Both the position numbers and the translations under genes were made by a program. Positions 9,805-18,091 of a stretch of DNA of 31,123 bases are shown here, piece after piece (the first letter of the stretch is position 1; each line of letters starts with the position of its first letter). The DNA comes from Candidatus Alloscillospira gallinarum (lineage in GTDB: Bacteria; Bacillota; Clostridia; Oscillospirales; Oscillospiraceae). The notes under the pieces are model-generated. The model worked only from the letters and a program-made list of their open reading frames with translations, ran no database searches and was not told the origin of the DNA. Where the stretch lies: assembly GCA_904420055.1 (NCBI GenBank), contig CAJFTV010000163.1:1-31123 (forward strand), given 5' to 3'.

Positions 9805-11421
9805 TCATTTTAAACGCAGGACCTTTGCTATTTTTTCTCCCTTTGGCAGCAGCATTACGTCCTCTTTTGACAGAGCCCCGGTCACGATTATAAGCACGGC
9901 GTAAATCACCACAGCCACCACAATGGCCGCGCCCATGCAAACCGCCATATACATTCTGCTTCCGCTTCCCGATGCGCCTGTCACCATGTCAATCAGCCCA
10001 TAGCAGCCCCATGCGCCTGCCCCCATAATGGCCGTGCACAGAAGGGGCTTTAAAAATGCTTTCAGCATTGCCGGCTTTCCCTTGGCCTTTGTCATAATTA
10101 TAATGATATTTGCCACGGATATAAAGCCATAGCACATCATGGTGCTCACCGGGGCGCCGATTATGCCAAGTCCCGTATGTCCCACGAGTATATAAGTCGT
10201 CGCAATCTTCAAGACGCCGCCCAACGGCAGGATAACCATGGACATGCGCTCATATCCGTTTGCCTGGACAATAGCCGTGGTCACAAGCTGGAGACACACA
10301 AAGTATGAGGCTATTCCCATAAGCGCCATTATCATGGGTCCCTGGGCGTCCTCCATGCCGTAAAACACCTGGTAAATGGGCTCCGCCAGCACCGTGAGCC
10401 CTACTCCCGCAGGCAGCGCAATAAGGTTCATGACCTTTATTGACGACCCCATGACCTCTGCTGACTGTGAATACTTTTTCATGGCTATTGCCGCGGCAAC
10501 GGCCGGCACCACACTCACGGAAATAGGTGTTATAAACGCCGCCGGGAAATTAAAAAGAGTTATGGTTTTTGAATATACTCCATAGAGGTCCTTTGCCACC
10601 TCATTTGTAAGTCCCGAGGCCATAAGCTGGGACAATATGAGCTTTGTATCTATTATTGTAATGAGGTTAAAAAGCGACGAGCCCAACGTGACGGGTATGC
10701 TCAGCTTTAAAATATCTTTGAGGGTCCGGCTGCTTGTAAGGGTGGAGGAATCTGTTTCCACCAGTTCATAGGAGTTATTTTTTATGGCCCTGCTCTTATA
10801 CCTTGCGAGAATTGGTATGGAAATTGCAAGCCCCACAACCACACCGGAGATAGCTCCCGCCGCCACAAGAGAGGAGGGCATGCCCGCCTTGAGCATCGCG
10901 TAGGCAATTATAAGCCCCACCACAAGCTTGCAGGCCACCTCCGCAATCTGTGAGATGGAAGTGGGCACCATGTCCCCGTGCCCCTGTGAAAATCCCCTGT
11001 AAACAGCAATCACACAGCACAGAAATACCGCCGGTGAAATCATTCTTATGGACGGGGCCGCGGCCGGGTCCTCCATAAAGTTTGCCAGAGGCTGGGCGAA
11101 CACAAACATAATTATGGACGTCACGGCCCCGATAATGGCAAAGGTGGGCATTGCCACAGAGAAAATTTTTCTGGACTGGCTCACCCGGCCGGTGCTTGTT
11201 GCCGCCGACACCATTCTGGATATGGCCACCGGCACGCCTGCCGTGGAAATTGTGAGAAGCAGCGAATATATGTTGTACGCTATATTAAAGTCCGTTATAG
11301 CGGAGTTATCTAAGATGTTGTACAGCGGGAGCTTGTATATTCCGCCTATTATTTTTACAATTGCCACAGTGGCGGCCAAAATAGCCGCACCGTGGAGAAA
11401 GTTCTGTCTCTTTGCTGACAA
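9805..11421 (-). CDS. SpoVB/MurJ-type polysaccharide flippase (MOP superfamily)
   Basis: A polytopic membrane protein of about 539 residues with 12-14 hydrophobic segments, of the MVF/MurJ-SpoVB (YabM) branch of the MOP superfamily. Such proteins flip lipid-linked cell-wall or polysaccharide precursors. SpoVB acts in spore cortex formation, and YabM is the syntenic Bacillus homologue. The N-terminus SAKRQNFLHGAAILAATVAIVKIIGGIYKLPLYN is typical. I prefer the TTG at 11421, which has GGAAGG seven bases upstream and gives the usual family start; an upstream in-frame TTG at 11451 would add ten basic residues and has no clear site. It leads the mazG-HU-rqcP block. Whether the substrate is lipid II or another polyprenyl-linked sugar cannot be read from sequence. 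Confidence 0.88.
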   Translation of the reverse strand: MSAKRQNFLHGAAILAATVAIVKIIGGIYKLPLYNILDNSAITDFNIAYNIYSLLLTISTAGVPVAISRMVSAATSTGRVSQSRKIFSVAMPTFAIIGAVTSIIMFVFAQPLANFMEDPAAAPSIRMISPAVFLCCVIAVYRGFSQGHGDMVPTSISQIAEVACKLVVGLIIAYAMLKAGMPSSLVAAGAISGVVVGLAISIPILARYKSRAIKNNSYELVETDSSTLTSSRTLKDILKLSIPVTLGSSLFNLITIIDTKLILSQLMASGLTNEVAKDLYGVYSKTITLFNFPAAFITPISVSVVPAVAAAIAMKKYSQSAEVMGSSIKVMNLIALPAGVGLTVLAEPIYQVFYGMEDAQGPMIMALMGIASYFVCLQLVTTAIVQANGYERMSMVILPLGGVLKIATTYILVGHTGLGIIGAPVSTMMCYGFISVANIIIIMTKAKGKPAMLKAFLKPLLCTAIMGAGAWGCYGLIDMVTGASGSGSRMYMAVCMGAAIVVAVVIYAVLIIVTGALSKEDVMLLPKGEKIAKVLRLK

Positions 11422-11570
11422 TACTGTCCCTTCCTTTCTTTTCAGCCGCAACAGCGTACCTGGTCTTCTGTTTCAGTATATTCGGTCCATGTCCCAAATA
11501 TTGACCCGTTATTCTGTCTGCCGGCTGCCAATACTCAGCAATATACAGGCGCCTCCGTTAACATAAAGTA

Positions 11571-11591
11571 TGTGGAAAAACCTGTGGAAAA
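11571..11591 (-). promoter_or_regulatory. Pair of near-consensus DnaA-box-like 9-mers
   Basis: Two copies of TGTGGAAAA (11571-11579 and 11583-11591), read on the minus strand as TTTTCCACA, differ by one base from the DnaA box TTATCCACA and are spaced 12 bp apart. They lie in the 268-base gap between the dnaI-like gene and the flippase gene. They could be weak DnaA sites controlling the flippase-mazG-HU operon, or a chance AT-rich repeat. Confidence 0.35.
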
Positions 11592-11605
11592 TGTGCAAAA
11601 CTGTG

Positions 11606-11635
11606 TGTTTTCGGGCATTCTTCGCCGCGAAAACA
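11606..11635 (-). other. Stable inverted repeat between dnaI-like and flippase genes
   Basis: TGTTTTCG (11606-11613) pairs with CGAAAACA (11628-11635), and the inner GGC (613-615 side) can pair with GCC, giving about 11 bp. No T-run follows directly on either strand, so it is not a canonical terminator. It may be an mRNA-processing or stability hairpin after the dnaI-like gene. Confidence 0.4.
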
Positions 11636-11689
11636 GGTTATTTATAATTTACCGGCACTATTTTTCTCTATTCATTTGTATGCGGTTAT

Positions 11690-12688
11690 TCATATTTTCC
11701 GCTCTTTTTTCTGCAGTCTTATGTCCCTGCCGTAAAACCGCAGAACCTCATACTCTCCCTCAAGCCGGGAGGCAATCTGTGCCGAGTACCTCGTACGGAT
11801 TTCCTCAGCCGGAAGGTTTGTATTAATAACCGTTTTTCTGCCGGACACAAGCCGGGTGTTTATGAGCTCATAAAGTGCGCTCACCGTAAAGGCCGTGGTC
11901 ATCTCTGTTCCAAGGTCGTCCAAAATGAGCAGGTCGCAGTTTAAATACCGCTTTATTGTGGATTTGGCAGTGCCAAGGTCATCGTCCCGGTCAAATTTCT
12001 CCGCCTCAAAATTTGAAAACACGGCTCCGGCGGTGTCATACACCACCGAATACCCCTTGTCCGCCACAACACCTGCAATACAGGCGGAGAGATATGTCTT
12101 GCCAAGCCCAGGGTCACCTGTCATCAGTATGTTGTCGGACTTCTCCCCGAACTCCTGGGCGTATCTCCTGCAGTATGCGTAGACAATCCGCATAAAGTCC
12201 CTGTCTGACATGCCCGTGTCCGGGTCCTTTGCGTCGTCATACCACTGTAGGGAAAAAAGCTCAAACCGCTCCTCACCCCGGCGCAGACTGCTCAGCTCCC
12301 TCGCCTGCTCCTTTTTATACTCCTCCATTAGGCACCGGCAGGGGGTCGTGTCCTTAAAGCCCGTGTCATGGCATTCACTGCACATATATCTCTCGTCCAG
12401 ATAGTCAGGCGGATATCCCGCCTTTACTATCTCCTCCCGCCTTCTGGCCTGAAGGCGCAGGTTTTTTCCCTGCACCTCCTCCACTGCCCGCTCCGGGTCA
12501 TCACCGCCGGCAAGGGCAATACTGATTACCTCCGCCATTGTGGCGCGGATTTCCTCGTCTATTTCCTGTACCCGGGGATTTTTTCCGTACACCTCTTCCC
12601 GGCGGCGGCGCAGGGCCTCTTCATTTTTTTCCTTTTTATACTTCAGGGCGTCTTTCGCCCGGGCAAGTATTTTTCCGTCCAGAGCCAT
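11690..12688 (-). CDS. dnaI: Replicative helicase loader, DnaI/DnaC-type AAA+ ATPase
   Basis: A 332-residue AAA+ ATPase predicted to load the replicative helicase onto DNA at the origin or at restart sites. The N-terminal helical region holds a zinc-binding cluster, CSEC at 103-106 and CRC at 117-119, as in DnaI-type loaders. The AAA+ core has Walker A GDPGLGKT (191-198) and Walker B LLILDDLGTE (about 253-262). A sensor/arginine-finger region follows (VINTNLPAEEIRTRYSAQIASRL). I chose ATG at 12688, six bases after GGAG; the ATG four codons upstream has no better site. It directly follows the dnaD-like gene (38-base gap), the standard Firmicutes pairing of the two loader components. Confidence 0.9.
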   Translation of the reverse strand: MALDGKILARAKDALKYKKEKNEEALRRRREEVYGKNPRVQEIDEEIRATMAEVISIALAGGDDPERAVEEVQGKNLRLQARRREEIVKAGYPPDYLDERYMCSECHDTGFKDTTPCRCLMEEYKKEQARELSSLRRGEERFELFSLQWYDDAKDPDTGMSDRDFMRIVYAYCRRYAQEFGEKSDNILMTGDPGLGKTYLSACIAGVVADKGYSVVYDTAGAVFSNFEAEKFDRDDDLGTAKSTIKRYLNCDLLILDDLGTEMTTAFTVSALYELINTRLVSGRKTVINTNLPAEEIRTRYSAQIASRLEGEYEVLRFYGRDIRLQKKERKI

Positions 12689-12726
12689 AATTATCTCCAT
12701 TCCGGCACTGTCACAAAACTGCCGTC

Positions 12727-13644
12727 CTATTCTCCCATGCGCTCAATGAGCTTTAAAAGCCGGCTCGCTTCCTCTGCAGAGGGCGCCTTTGTCTTTTTTT
12801 CCGGCTCCGCTTTTCTCACCCTGCGGGCAGTCCCCCTGACAGTGTCTCCCGCCTCAATCTCCGGGAGGGTGTGCAGTCCCTTCTCGTGCCAGTTTATAAT
12901 TATTTTGTCCATATATCTGAAATTCATCTCATGTATGCGCTCAATAGTCCTGTCATAGGCGAGTTTTATGGCCTCAGGTGAAAAGCCCATACTGAGCCAG
13001 CTTTCCACATACTGCTTTTCAGAGGCCACAAGCTCTCTGCCGTATATCTGCAAAATTCTCTTTATGTCCCCCTCGGCAGTCTGATAGCTCTCCTGCCGCC
13101 TTATATAGTCCTCCGCTTTCTCAAGAGTGTCTATGCCGTTTTCTTCCCACACAGCCGCCATCTTCTCCATTACGGACATTCTCAGCCTGCGGCCGGGTCC
13201 GTGCTTTCTGCGGGTGTCAGCCTTGTAAAACTGGGCAAGCTGCAAAATTACCTCCGCCGGCAGCTTTTTCGTCCTGTATATGCGCAAAAGCGCGGCAAGG
13301 TCCTCCCCTGAAAACGCATATCCGAAAAGCTTCTCCGTCTCCTGGGCCATCGCGGCAAAGACCCGGTCCTCCATCGACGCGGCGAGCTCCTCGCCTCCGC
13401 CAGAGGGGCACTCCGTCTCCTCTGTTCCCAAAAGCCCGGCGGAGCACAGCGCGGCCACTGCCTTCTGTACGGAAAACAGGTCCAGTCCCGTAGCCCCGGC
13501 AATCCCCTCGTCGGAAATGTCACCAAAGCGCACAGCACACAGATACACCATGGCCGCCTTCGGGTCTTTCATGCTGATTATGGCGTCGATGTCCTGTTCT
13601 TTAATTGCAACCGCCTGAAATCCCGGGCGAAATATCCTGCCCAC
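12727..13644 (-). CDS. DnaD-domain replication initiation protein
   Basis: A 305-residue DnaD/DnaB-type primosome protein that acts with the DnaI-like loader to remodel origin DNA and deliver helicase. The N-terminal 75 residues look like a winged helix. Two DnaB_2/DnaD C-terminal-type domains follow (about 103-182 and 190-262). The second ends in the family's YxxxIxxxW motif, YMDKIIINW at 244-252, important for ssDNA binding in DnaD. A basic tail (about 269-290) precedes a short final helix. The start is GTG, nine bases after GGAGG. A good sigma-A promoter lies about 40 bases upstream, so this gene begins the minus-strand transcription unit at the divergent junction. The assignment to DnaD rather than DnaB is not certain. 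Confidence 0.88.
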   Translation of the reverse strand: MGRIFRPGFQAVAIKEQDIDAIISMKDPKAAMVYLCAVRFGDISDEGIAGATGLDLFSVQKAVAALCSAGLLGTEETECPSGGGEELAASMEDRVFAAMAQETEKLFGYAFSGEDLAALLRIYRTKKLPAEVILQLAQFYKADTRRKHGPGRRLRMSVMEKMAAVWEENGIDTLEKAEDYIRRQESYQTAEGDIKRILQIYGRELVASEKQYVESWLSMGFSPEAIKLAYDRTIERIHEMNFRYMDKIIINWHEKGLHTLPEIEAGDTVRGTARRVRKAEPEKKTKAPSAEEASRLLKLIERMGE

Positions 13645-13685
13645 AGACCTGTCCCTCCTTTAAGATGGCATAAAGTTCCGGAGAT

Positions 13686-13714
13686 ATTATAACAGCATTA
13701 TCCCCTGCGGGCAA
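13686..13714 (-). promoter_or_regulatory. Sigma-A-type promoter of the dnaD-dnaI unit
   Basis: The minus strand reads TTGCCC (13714-13709), a 17-bp spacer and a perfect TATAAT (13691-13686). Transcription would begin near 13679, about 35 bases before the dnaD GTG, leaving room for its AAAGGAGG site. Confidence 0.68.
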
Positions 13715-13756
13715 CGCATAAAAAATTAATTTTCCGTGTACAATTTAAATTTCTCA

Positions 13757-13785
13757 TATACAACCGGCCCCAATTATGGTATTAT
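13757..13785 (+). promoter_or_regulatory. Candidate promoter for the folded RNA / U32 leader
   Basis: TATACA (13757-13762), a 17-bp spacer and TATTAT (13780-13785) form a moderate sigma-A-like match. Predicted start is near 13792, immediately before the folded GC-rich region and about 175 bases upstream of the U32 gene. Confidence 0.4.
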
Positions 13786-13925
13786 GTAGGATACCGAACA
13801 TATGGGGCCGGGCAGTTCAGGCCTTTGTTTAAGTGTTTTCTGCCGTCAGGCGGCACTGGTGCTTGCCTGGGGGTTTTCAAAAGTCCTGAAGAAGAAAATT
13901 ATAAAAGCCTTGCCTATACCTACAT
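13784..13925 (+). ncRNA. Candidate structured RNA, possibly 6S-like
   Basis: The 323-base divergent gap (13645-13967) contains a GC-rich island within AT-rich DNA. The outer ends, ATGTAGG (13784-13790) and CCTACAT (13919-13925), are exact complements. Inside, TTCAGG near 13816-13821 can pair with CCTGAA (13885-13890), or CAGGC with GCCTG (13865-13869). AAGTGTT pairs with GGTGCTT, and the tip is TGCCG/CGGCA. A long imperfect hairpin with a central bubble and a CCTGGGG...TTTTCAAAAG...CCTGAAGAAG stretch resembles the 6S RNA layout as I recall it from Firmicutes. It could instead be a leader element of the U32 gene. There is no T-run after it. A covariance search with the Rfam 6S model would decide. 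Confidence 0.45.
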
Positions 13926-13967
13926 TATATAAAATATAAATTATTTATCTGATTTGAGGTTTTTTAA

Positions 13968-16061
13968 ATGTTGGAGATACTCTCTCCCGCAGGCAGCGGA
14001 GAGGGCGTTATCGCCGCCGTGCAGAACGGTGCAGACGCCGTATATCTGGGCTTCGGTGACTTTAATGCCAGAAGAAACGCGAAAAATTTCACAGAGGAAG
14101 AGTTCCGCCGCGCCGCCGAATACTGCCGGTCAAGGGGCGTAAAGATATATGTTACCATCAACACCCTTGTCTCCGACAGAGAGATGGAGACGGTCGTTCA
14201 GCACGCAAAAATTGCGGGCAGATACGGCGCAGACGCCATAATAGTCCAGGACCTGGGGCTTATACAGGCAATACGTCAGGTCCTGCCTGAGATGCCGCTG
14301 CACGGCAGTACACAGATGAGCATACACAACTTAGAGGGGGTCAAGATGGCCGCTGCCATGGGGCTTTCAAGGGTTGTGCTGGCGCGGGAGCTTTCCCGCC
14401 CCGAAATTGAGTATATCTGTAAAAATTCCCCCATTGAGATTGAGGTTTTTGTCCACGGCGCGCTGTGTATGTGCTACTCCGGGCAGTGCTATATGAGCTC
14501 TGTCATAGGCCGCAGAAGCGGAAACCGGGGGCTGTGTGCCCAGCCATGCCGCCTGAGATACGAGACCGGGGCCCACGGAAGCGACTATCCCTTGAGCCTT
14601 AAGGACAACTGCCTTGTACGCCACCTCTCCGAGCTTGAGGACATGGGCGTGGCATGCGTGAAAATTGAGGGCAGAATGCGCAGGCCGGAGTACTCAGCAA
14701 TTGTAACGGGCATATATTCCCGGGCCGTCAGAGAGAAGTCCATGCCAAAGGCGGAGGAGCTGCGCCAATTAAGGGCAGCCTTTTCCCGGCAGGGATTTAC
14801 CGACGGATATTATACCGGTCATTTGGGAAAAGACATGTTCGGTATTCGCACGGAGGAGGACAAGGACTCTCAGTCCGCGCTGTTCTCCGCAGCCAGAAAG
14901 GGTTATTTAAACGGTGAGTTTCAGCGGGTTCCCGTGGATTTTATCGGCCTTGCAAAAGCCGGCGCCACGGCCAAGCTTCTCGCTCAGGACGACAGGGGCA
15001 ACACCGCCGCGGCGGAGGGGCTTATCCCCGAAAAGGCCTTCAACCGGGAGCTCACCTCCACGTCGTTTAAAACACAGCTCCACAAGACAGGCGGCACCCC
15101 CTTCGTCTGCCGCAGTGTAAAATGTAAGGTTGAGCCGGGTCTCAGCCTTCCCATGTCCTCAATAAACGAGATGCGGCGTCAGGTGCTGTCGGACATATTT
15201 AAAAAGCGACGGGATTTCCTCCACGGCCCGGAGTATGAGCTTTCTGACTTTGTGCACGTGCCGAACTCCGCCGTGGCGCCGGAGATTACCGTCTCGGTTA
15301 TGAGCGGACGGCAGCTTTCCCGGGATATGGTGGACTTAAAGCCGGCCGTGCTCTATATCCCCATGGAGGAGGTTCCCGGCTGCAGCGAGGCTATTGGGGC
15401 GTTCATGGAAAACGGCGTCACACGCGTGTGTGTGACAGTACCCAGGATTATACACGACGGGGAGCGGAAAAAGGCCGCACGGCTTCTGGACGAGGCGCGC
15501 TCTTTCGGTATAAGCGAGGCCCTGGTGGGAAATATCGGCCACCTGCTCTTTGTATCCAAGCGCGGTTTTCGCCTCCGCGGAGACTTCGGCCTCAACATAT
15601 TCAACTCCCGCTCACTGGAGGTAATACGTGAGCTTGGGCTCTTATCCGCAACGCTTTCTTTTGAAATGCGCCTGGAGCAGATACGCGATGTTTCAAAAGC
15701 GATTGATACAGAGATAATAACATATGGGCGGCTTCCCCTTATGGTAACGGAAAACTGCATTGTAAAGTCGTCCCTCGGCACCTGCTCATGTGACAATTTC
15801 ACCGGGATAACCGACAGAATGGGCGCTAATTTTCCTGTCATGCGGGAATTTGGGTGCAGAAATACTGTTTTTAACTCTCAGAAGCTGTTTTTAGCGGACA
15901 AGCAGGCAGACACCGACCGTCTTGGCCTGTGGGCCACCCGTCTGTCCTTTACGACGGAAAACAGCCGTGAGTGTGTGGCGGTTTTGAAGCGGTACATGAG
16001 CCTTGGCGATTACGAGCCGGCGGGGAAAACCCGCGGCCTGTACTACAGAGGTGTGGAATGA
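13968..16061 (+). CDS. U32 family protein with C-terminal extension (RlhA-like RNA hydroxylase)
   Basis: A 697-residue member of the 'peptidase U32' family. Characterised members (RlhA, TrhP, UbiU/V) are iron-sulfur proteins that hydroxylate RNA bases or ubiquinone precursors from prephenate-linked chemistry, not proteases. The N-terminal barrel starts MLEILSPAGSGEGVIAAVQNGADAVYLG. The signature region has C167, C169, C174, C190 and C194 (FVHGALCMCYSGQC and GLCAQPCR), which should include the cluster ligands. About 300 further residues match the long RlhA-type architecture (a DUF3656-like extension), suggesting 23S rRNA C2501 hydroxylation. A TGAGG site precedes the ATG. Its stop overlaps the maf start (ATGA). 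The shorter paralogue at 28283 is probably the tRNA enzyme. The exact substrate is inferred. Confidence 0.85.
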   Translation: MLEILSPAGSGEGVIAAVQNGADAVYLGFGDFNARRNAKNFTEEEFRRAAEYCRSRGVKIYVTINTLVSDREMETVVQHAKIAGRYGADAIIVQDLGLIQAIRQVLPEMPLHGSTQMSIHNLEGVKMAAAMGLSRVVLARELSRPEIEYICKNSPIEIEVFVHGALCMCYSGQCYMSSVIGRRSGNRGLCAQPCRLRYETGAHGSDYPLSLKDNCLVRHLSELEDMGVACVKIEGRMRRPEYSAIVTGIYSRAVREKSMPKAEELRQLRAAFSRQGFTDGYYTGHLGKDMFGIRTEEDKDSQSALFSAARKGYLNGEFQRVPVDFIGLAKAGATAKLLAQDDRGNTAAAEGLIPEKAFNRELTSTSFKTQLHKTGGTPFVCRSVKCKVEPGLSLPMSSINEMRRQVLSDIFKKRRDFLHGPEYELSDFVHVPNSAVAPEITVSVMSGRQLSRDMVDLKPAVLYIPMEEVPGCSEAIGAFMENGVTRVCVTVPRIIHDGERKKAARLLDEARSFGISEALVGNIGHLLFVSKRGFRLRGDFGLNIFNSRSLEVIRELGLLSATLSFEMRLEQIRDVSKAIDTEIITYGRLPLMVTENCIVKSSLGTCSCDNFTGITDRMGANFPVMREFGCRNTVFNSQKLFLADKQADTDRLGLWATRLSFTTENSRECVAVLKRYMSLGDYEPAGKTRGLYYRGVE

Positions 16062-16630
16062 GCATTATACTTGCCTCAGCCTCTCCCCGGAGAAGGGAGC
16101 TTTTAAAAATGCTGGGTATTGAAGATTTTAAAATTATCCCGGCTCCCGCAGAAAAGCCGCTCTCACAGGGCGATACAGGTAAAGCCGTGGAGAACACCGC
16201 CATTGACAAGGCAATGCAGGTAAAGCGCCTTGCCTCTCCAGGGGACATTATAATTGCCGCGGACACCGTTGTGTGCATAGACAATATGGTTCTGGGCAAG
16301 CCGAAAGACGAGCGCGAAGCATTTGAAATGCTGTCATCTCTCTCCGGCCGGAGCCACTTTGTTTACACGGGCGTAGCCGTAATTTCAGGAGATTACAAAG
16401 ACGTCCGCTCTGAAAAGACAGAGGTATTTTTTAAAGCCATGACCCCCCGGGAGATAGAGGAGTATATTGCCACCGGCGAACCTATGGACAAGGCCGGGGC
16501 TTATGGAATACAGGGCAGGGGCGCCGTATTTATATCGGGTATACGGGGAGATTATTTTAATGTTGTCGGACTTCCCGTATCACTTCTGTGGGACATGCTA
16601 AAGCCCTTAAAGCCGGAGGGGCTCCTCTGA
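16058..16630 (+). CDS. maf: Maf family nucleoside triphosphate pyrophosphatase
   Basis: A 190-residue Maf protein, a pyrophosphatase for non-canonical or m5U/dTTP-type nucleotides, linked in Bacillus to septum inhibition and nucleotide housekeeping. The N-terminal signature LASASPRRRELL is at 5-16, AADTVV lies near 68-73, and KPKDEREAFEMLSSLSGRSHFVYTGV follows; a conserved YGIQGRGA is near 158-165. I start it at the ATG at 16058, which overlaps the U32 stop by four bases and gives the family's usual N-terminus; the frame upstream lies inside the U32 gene. It precedes mreC, as in the maf-radC-mreB-mreC-mreD locus of other Firmicutes, but radC and mreB are missing between them. Confidence 0.94.
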   Translation: MSIILASASPRRRELLKMLGIEDFKIIPAPAEKPLSQGDTGKAVENTAIDKAMQVKRLASPGDIIIAADTVVCIDNMVLGKPKDEREAFEMLSSLSGRSHFVYTGVAVISGDYKDVRSEKTEVFFKAMTPREIEEYIATGEPMDKAGAYGIQGRGAVFISGIRGDYFNVVGLPVSLLWDMLKPLKPEGLL

Positions 16631-16698
16631 CGCCCGCCTGTTTTTAAACTGCGCCTTACCCATCTTATTTTCAGTAACTGACACATGGAGGCTTCATT

Positions 16699-17538
16699 GT
16701 GAAGAAACTTTTTTCCAAAAAAGCCATAGTAGCTGTTATAATTGCCGTTTTAATAGCCGCTTCAGCTTTGGCGGCAGTGCTCGCAGGGGGCTCCGGCTTC
16801 CTCTCGACGGGCCTTGAAACTATTTTTTCACCGTTTAAATCTGCCGCAGCTTCAGTTGCGGAGGTGTGTGAAAACCTGTACGGCTACATGTACGAATACG
16901 ACAGTGTGGTAAAAGAAAACGAGGAGCTGCGCGCCCAGGCGGCCGGCGCCGGAGAGAGCGAGAGAGAAATCGCCCTTCTTGAAGCCGAAAACGAACGCCT
17001 AAGGGAGCTGCTTGATTTCGGCAGCCGCCACTCCGACTATGTTTTCAGTCCCTCAGCTGTTATTTCCTGGAGCTCTTCAAACTGGGACTCATATTTTACA
17101 ATAAACTCCGGCTCTGCCAATTCTGAGGTCGCAGTGGGAGACTGCGTGATAACCTCCAGCGGCGCTATTGTGGGCGTGGTCACAAGTGTGGAGGCCACCA
17201 CAAGCACCTGCCGCTCAGTTATTGATACGGGATTTTCCGCCAGCGTAACACTGTCAAACTCAGGCTCCACGGCCTCTGTGAGCGGGGACTATTCCCTCAT
17301 GCGTTCCGGCACTTTAAAGCTGGAGTACTTTACAGACAGCAATAAAATACTCACCGGAGATGCCATTCTCACCTCCGGACAGGGCGGCAGCTATCCCCCG
17401 GGTCTCCTTGTGGGGTATGTCTCGTCCATAAACACCGGCTCTGACGGCCTGTCCCAGTACGCCGTTATAACTCCGGCAGCCGAGCTTGACAGCGTTGTTG
17501 ACGTGTATATAATCACTGACTACGCCATAGGAGAGTAA
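16699..17538 (+). CDS. mreC: Rod shape-determining protein MreC
   Basis: A 279-residue MreC, a bitopic membrane protein that organises the elongasome in the periplasmic/extracytoplasmic space. A transmembrane helix spans about 8-29. A coiled coil follows (about 67-106, with NEELRAQ and LEAENERLRELLDF), then the beta-rich MreC core, whose VGDCVITSSGAIVGVVTSV and GDAILTSGQGGSYPPGLLVGYV are family hallmarks. The start is GTG, with GGAGG seven bases upstream. It lies 68 bases after maf and 28 bases before mreD. No mreB precedes it, so MreB, if present, must be encoded elsewhere. Confidence 0.95.
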   Translation: MKKLFSKKAIVAVIIAVLIAASALAAVLAGGSGFLSTGLETIFSPFKSAAASVAEVCENLYGYMYEYDSVVKENEELRAQAAGAGESEREIALLEAENERLRELLDFGSRHSDYVFSPSAVISWSSSNWDSYFTINSGSANSEVAVGDCVITSSGAIVGVVTSVEATTSTCRSVIDTGFSASVTLSNSGSTASVSGDYSLMRSGTLKLEYFTDSNKILTGDAILTSGQGGSYPPGLLVGYVSSINTGSDGLSQYAVITPAAELDSVVDVYIITDYAIGE

Positions 17539-17566
17539 TTTTCACAGATTGTAAGGAGATTTCGCC

Positions 17567-18076
17567 GTGTTCAGGAAGATTGAGCGTACCACAGTTATGA
17601 ATATTCTCCGCTGCGGGCTTTTCCTCGTTGTCCTGTACCTGATACAGGGCGTTATCCTGCCGTGGTTTTCCTTCGGCTGGACACCGCTCCTCTTTGTGCC
17701 GGCGGCAGTGGGCATAGGTCTTTTCACCGACAGCGGCACAGGCGCGTTTTTTGGCCTCTTTGCCGGTATATTCTGTGACTTTGCACTTTCCCGGCCAACT
17801 ATAATTTTTACTCTCGCACTTACTCTTGCAGGACTTCTTACAGGATACCTTGGCGACACGGTTATCTCAAAGAGATTTGTGCCGTATGTCTCGCTCTGTC
17901 TTGTATTTCTGCTGGCGGCGTGGTTTATCCAGGTCTTTCCACTCCTGTTTTTCAGAGGGGCAGCCATTCAGGATATGCTTCCCTCGGCCATTTTGCAGCT
18001 TATTACAAGCCTTATCTGCGCGGCCATTATGTACCCCGTTTTGAAGCGGCTGGCGCGGAAGATGATGAGAACCTAA
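17567..18076 (+). CDS. mreD: Rod shape-determining protein MreD
   Basis: A 169-residue, very hydrophobic protein with about five membrane segments, fitting MreD, the membrane partner of MreC and PBP2 in the elongasome. MreD sequences are poorly conserved, so the call rests on size, topology and position between mreC and the PBP2 gene. Visible features include a helix starting NILRCGLFLVVLYLIQGVIL and a loop with GTGAFFGLFAGIFCDFALS, similar to the conserved G-x-x-x-G-L-x-x-D region of the family. The start is GTG, six bases after AAGGAGAT. The next gene begins 15 bases after its stop. Confidence 0.88.
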   Translation: MFRKIERTTVMNILRCGLFLVVLYLIQGVILPWFSFGWTPLLFVPAAVGIGLFTDSGTGAFFGLFAGIFCDFALSRPTIIFTLALTLAGLLTGYLGDTVISKRFVPYVSLCLVFLLAAWFIQVFPLLFFRGAAIQDMLPSAILQLITSLICAAIMYPVLKRLARKMMRT

Positions 18077-18091
18077 AGAAAGGATATCACG

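Noticed and set aside
13645..13967. Possible replication origin, since genes to the left are minus and to the right plus and dnaD/dnaI-like genes are beside it
   Set aside because: No DnaA-box cluster, no dnaA or dnaN nearby, and divergent operons explain the pattern. A GC-skew plot of the whole genome would settle it.
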